DNA of 64,000 nucleotides from Pseudobdellovibrio sp. (GTDB lineage: Bacteria; Bdellovibrionota; Bdellovibrionia; Bdellovibrionales; Bdellovibrionaceae), in NCBI GenBank assembly GCA_023701385.1, contig JAMPXC010000007.1, forward strand, positions 36,222 through 100,221. Direction: 5' to 3'. Positions 61,369 to 64,000 of the stretch are shown here, in pieces; within the stretch, counting starts at the first letter, position 1, and each line of letters opens with the position of its first letter. The notes under the pieces are model-generated. The model searched no databases. It worked only from the letters and a program-made list of their open reading frames with translations, and was not told the origin of the DNA. Both the position numbers and the translations under genes were made by a program.

Positions 61369-61926
61369 CTATCCTTCGTCAGACATTGAAGCATCGTCTG
61401 CTCCAGCGCCGCCTTGGCCTTTAACTGGAAAAATTTTAATTTTTTTGTATAAGCCATCACCTAATGAACGGCTTTTCACACGTGCATCTTGCGCTAAATA
61501 TTGGTGAACAACTTTACGCTCTTTTGGAGGAAGTGCACGGTAGTAAACTGATTTACCTTGTTCAATAGCGATTGTTTTTAAGTGCTCAGCGCGCTCGATT
61601 AAAGCTGCTTCTGATTCTTCACGGTAACCACCACAATCAACTAATACATTTGTTTGTACGTCTGGAAAGTTGTGCTGAGTAACACGTTTAACGATTAATT
61701 GAAAAGCGTCTAATAACTGACCTTTGTGATCTTTTAATAACTCTTCATCAGCTCCAGAAAAATCAATTTTGATTTCAGTCACTTCTTCTTTTTTAGAAGT
61801 TGTTAGGTTGTACTCTAAATCAAAGCCACCTTTTTCTAAGATTCCTGATAATGTTGCTTCAACTACTGCGTCGATATCTGATTTTTTACCGCCGCCGCCA
61901 AAAAGTTTTGAGAAAAATCCTGCCAT
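61369..61926 (-). CDS. jag: Jag/KhpB-type KH-R3H RNA-binding protein
   Basis: 185-residue RNA-binding protein. The start MAGFFSKLFGGG-type segment replaces the usual Jag-N domain. A KH domain lies about residues 75-120 (LLDAFQLIVKRV, VLVDCGGYRE) and an R3H domain follows (LPPKERKVVHQYLAQD, SRSLGDG). The tail is Gly/Ala/Asp-rich. KhpB/Jag proteins bind small and messenger RNAs and affect cell wall growth in several bacteria. Its position between yidC and mnmE is conserved around bacterial origins. The gene follows yidC by 19 bases. Confidence 0.9.
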   Translation of the reverse strand: MAGFFSKLFGGGGKKSDIDAVVEATLSGILEKGGFDLEYNLTTSKKEEVTEIKIDFSGADEELLKDHKGQLLDAFQLIVKRVTQHNFPDVQTNVLVDCGGYREESEAALIERAEHLKTIAIEQGKSVYYRALPPKERKVVHQYLAQDARVKSRSLGDGLYKKIKIFPVKGQGGAGADDASMSDEG

Positions 61927-61945
61927 ACTTATAGTCCCCTCTAAA

Positions 61946-63538
61946 TTACGCCACTGCCGGGCTGTTGTTTTTAGTTTCTTTTAATAAAAAATATTGTTGA
62001 ATCACACCGAATAGCGCACTCACGAAGTTGTACAGTGTTAAACCGCTCGGTAACGTTAACATAAATAGCGTGAATAAAATCGGCATGAAATTTAAAATTT
62101 TTGCCTGAGTTGGATCCATCGTTGTCGGAGTCATTTTTTGTTGTAAGAACATTGTAATACCCATCAAGATTGGGAATACAAAGAACGGATCATGGTAAGA
62201 CAAATCTGTGATCCAACCAAAGAATGGTTGTTGGTAGATTTCAATACTAGAGCCAATTGCACGCCATAAAGCGAAGAAAATCGGGATCTGAATTAACATT
62301 GGTAAACAGCCAGATAATGGATTCGCGTTATTTTCTTTCATAACGGCCATTGTCTCTTTGTTCATACGCATTGGATCGTCTTTGAATCTTTCGCGAATAG
62401 CATCAAGTTTTGGTTTTACTTTTTGCATCGCTTGCGCAGATCTGAAAGACATAACGTTAAATGGTAATAACACCGCACGCACAACTAAAGTTAAAGCGAT
62501 GATTGCTAAACCCCAGTTACCGAAAACACCAAACATGAACACCATTAATTTCATTAAAATCGCCGAGATAAATCCGAACATGCCGTAATTTAAAGTCTCA
62601 GTTAATTGTTTATCGATTTTAGCTAATGTGTTTGTAACTTTAGGGCCTAAGTAGATCGCTTGAGAAACTTTTGTGATCTTAGCATCTTTAAGATTATAGC
62701 TAATGTTCACAGAAGCCATGTTGTTTTCTACTTTATTTGAAACACTTGGAACGATGTCAGCGCGATTGATCGATGCTGCTGTAAAATACTGTGTACCGAT
62801 CGACGCTAAAGTCGCTGCTGGAGCGGTTTTTAAAAAACCTTCATTTTCTTTAAGACCAGCAATGCTTTCAGACTTAGTCGAACCGGCTTCGATCCAGATA
62901 AAGTCTTGTTGTTCAAAGCTTGGAGTTAAGAAACTTGTGCTCTCTGGTTTGTGGTGTTTTTGAAATAATTTAAGAGATAAAGTGTCAAGGCCCGCATCAA
63001 ATTCTGTTTCTGAATCAAACGATTCAGTATCTTTGTGGAATGTTAATTTACGAGTGATCTTTTTACCGTCTACAGTCGCAATTCCGATAAACTGAGATTC
63101 CCCAGTTTTTTCCACAGAAAAATTAACTACATTATTATTTGCTAGTAATTCTGCTTGGCCTTCTGTGCTTTCAAACTGAATGTGCGCGCCTTTTCTGTCG
63201 GTGTATTTTTTAAGAGTATAATTTTTTACACCTAAACCTTTAGAAGACACATCAAATTTTACGTTTTCATCTTCGTATGAAAAAGTTTTTTCTTCTTCAA
63301 CAACCGGAATTGTTGTGGCTGCGGCCACTGTACCTGAAGCCGCTGGATTCATTTGCGCCTCTGAAGGAGCTACTGTTGCAGTTCCACTGGCTGTAGTTGC
63401 TACGGCTACTTGTTCGGTCGGTTTTTGTGGGTATTTTTTACTTAAATAGTATTGCCATCCCCATAATCCGAAGAAAGTTAGGGCTAAAGCCATTAAAAAT
63501 CTTGGATTACCGAAGGGAGATTCTTGTTTTTGGTTCAT
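61946..63538 (-). CDS. yidC: membrane protein insertase YidC
   Basis: 530-residue inner-membrane insertase. TM1 lies near residues 10-28, followed by a polar Ala/Thr/Val-rich linker and the large periplasmic beta domain (about 75-300). Five helices near the C-terminus form the insertase core (VRAVLLPFNVMSFRSAQAMQK with the conserved arginine, QIPIFFALWR, QKMTPT). Length matches Gram-negative YidC. It inserts Sec-dependent and independent membrane proteins, such as subunits of ATP synthase. It lies six bases after yidD. Confidence 0.96.
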   Translation of the reverse strand: MNQKQESPFGNPRFLMALALTFFGLWGWQYYLSKKYPQKPTEQVAVATTASGTATVAPSEAQMNPAASGTVAAATTIPVVEEEKTFSYEDENVKFDVSSKGLGVKNYTLKKYTDRKGAHIQFESTEGQAELLANNNVVNFSVEKTGESQFIGIATVDGKKITRKLTFHKDTESFDSETEFDAGLDTLSLKLFQKHHKPESTSFLTPSFEQQDFIWIEAGSTKSESIAGLKENEGFLKTAPAATLASIGTQYFTAASINRADIVPSVSNKVENNMASVNISYNLKDAKITKVSQAIYLGPKVTNTLAKIDKQLTETLNYGMFGFISAILMKLMVFMFGVFGNWGLAIIALTLVVRAVLLPFNVMSFRSAQAMQKVKPKLDAIRERFKDDPMRMNKETMAVMKENNANPLSGCLPMLIQIPIFFALWRAIGSSIEIYQQPFFGWITDLSYHDPFFVFPILMGITMFLQQKMTPTTMDPTQAKILNFMPILFTLFMLTLPSGLTLYNFVSALFGVIQQYFLLKETKNNSPAVA

Positions 63539-63544
63539 CGTGCA

Positions 63545-63793
63545 TTATCCTTTATATGTCGGAACTGGATCGTACCCTTTTTGCGGGTGAAACGGATGAC
63601 ATTTAAGTAGTCTGATAGTTGTAAGTTTAAATGCTCTTAAGAAAGAATGGGTCTGAAAGCTTTCCACCGCATAATGCGAACAGCTGGGATAAAACCGGCA
63701 ATTTCCACCTAAAAAGTAAGAAAAAGACGCCTGATAAAATTTCACTAAATAGATAATGGCACGATTATGCCATGACGACTTCGACGAAATCAC
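63545..63793 (-). CDS. yidD: membrane protein insertion efficiency factor YidD
   Basis: 82-residue YidD with the family core IIYLVKFYQ, NCRFYPSCSHYAVESF, LLKCHPFHP and GYDPVP. It is a small amphipathic, membrane-associated protein that aids YidC-dependent insertion. No ATG exists near the expected start; the best choice is GTG 63793, giving a normal length and overlapping the rnpA end by 29 bases. The frame is open further upstream to 63892 but that part lies wholly within rnpA and lacks family similarity. Translation is probably coupled to rnpA. Confidence 0.86.
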   Translation of the reverse strand: MISSKSSWHNRAIIYLVKFYQASFSYFLGGNCRFYPSCSHYAVESFQTHSFLRAFKLTTIRLLKCHPFHPQKGYDPVPTYKG

Positions 63794-64000
63794 TGTACTT
63801 GAGTTTTTTGTAAAACCCTTCGGGCTGTGGTCGGAACATGAACACAACTTTTTTGGATTTGAATTTTGAACTCCAGCCTGCAGATCGTACACAGTTACGC
63901 ACCCATCTTTTTAGCTTATTTCGTACTACGGCGGAGCCTACTTTTTTTGAAACTGTTGTGCCGAAATACGCAAGATCATCCTTTGAATCCAATAAAATTA
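63765..64000 (-). CDS. rnpA: ribonuclease P protein component (5' end beyond window)
   Basis: C-terminal ~78 residues of the RNase P protein, which helps the catalytic RNA trim tRNA precursors. The RNR-type helix VRNKLKRWVRNCVR and the strand VVFMFRP are the family hallmarks. The frame is open to the right edge, and the TTG at 63992 is an internal leucine codon, so the start lies outside the window. Its 3' end overlaps yidD. By convention rpmH and dnaA lie just beyond, so the replication origin is expected to the right. Confidence 0.9.
   Translation of the reverse strand, partial: ILLDSKDDLAYFGTTVSKKVGSAVVRNKLKRWVRNCVRSAGWSSKFKSKKVVFMFRPQPEGFYKKLKYSDFVEVVMA

Overview
The window is chromosomal DNA of an AT-leaning Gram-negative bacterium. 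It has two-membrane envelope genes (porin-like barrels, lipoproteins, Tat, YidC), a full respiratory Complex I membrane arm and an F-type ATPase. The right end has the layout found next to a replication origin: rnpA, yidD, yidC, jag, mnmE, mnmG, then parA, parB and a bactofilin. This gene mix, together with DksA-like paralogues, a secreted Fic protein and lone Tad/CpaF and patatin genes, fits best with the Bdellovibrionota (Bdellovibrio/Pseudobdellovibrio-like predators). That placement is inference; no rRNA is present to fix it. The left and right edges both cut through genes (an RND exporter and rnpA).

Layout. 1-5870: the end of an MMPL/RND exporter fused to a LolA-like domain, then a three-gene propionyl-CoA-carboxylase-type operon (carboxyltransferase, biotin carboxylase, biotin carrier) closed by a strong terminator. 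5944-10145: a secreted protein of unknown function and a large hybrid sensor kinase, divergent. 10157-12454 (minus): an unknown gene, tatA, tatC and an RDD/SHOCT membrane protein. 12556-17405: an orphan CpaF ATPase, a double M16 peptidase and hemW. 17454-20506: grpE, a zinc-finger-less dnaJ and a lipoprotein of the penicillin-binding-protein-activator/LivJ fold. 20703-24236: two tandem DksA/TraR paralogues and lon, each with a leader that could hide its ribosome binding site. 24262-25390: a small HTH protein and an S24 (LexA/CI-like) repressor, divergent around a perfect inverted repeat. 25526-30333: a five-gene iron-uptake operon (barrel protein, imelysin, di-haem oxidoreductase, cupredoxin, FTR1 permease). 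30347-34429: periplasmic carbonic anhydrase, HTH/coiled-coil protein, patatin and a secreted Fic protein. 34368-41696 (minus): nuoAHJKLMN. 41942-48366: mfd, a FecR-like protein, an outer-membrane protein and a CapA-family protein. 48489-54450 (minus): F1Fo ATP synthase without subunits a and c. 54639-56806 (minus): bactofilin, parB, parA. 56836-57507: three parS sites and a lipoprotein gene where rsmG often lies. 58048-64000 (minus): mnmG, mnmE, jag, yidC, yidD, rnpA.

Working together. The iron operon looks like an Efe-type pathway in which EfeO is split into cupredoxin and imelysin, and the EfeB haem peroxidase is replaced by a periplasmic di-haem c-type enzyme. The lon region suggests a stress module controlled partly at translation initiation. 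ParB sites sit within 1 kb of parAB, one directly upstream of parA and two at or inside the neighbouring lipoprotein gene, marking this as the segregation locus. Nuo and ATP synthase clusters are both partial, so their missing subunits must be encoded elsewhere.

No tRNA, rRNA, CRISPR array, insertion sequence or prophage was recognised.
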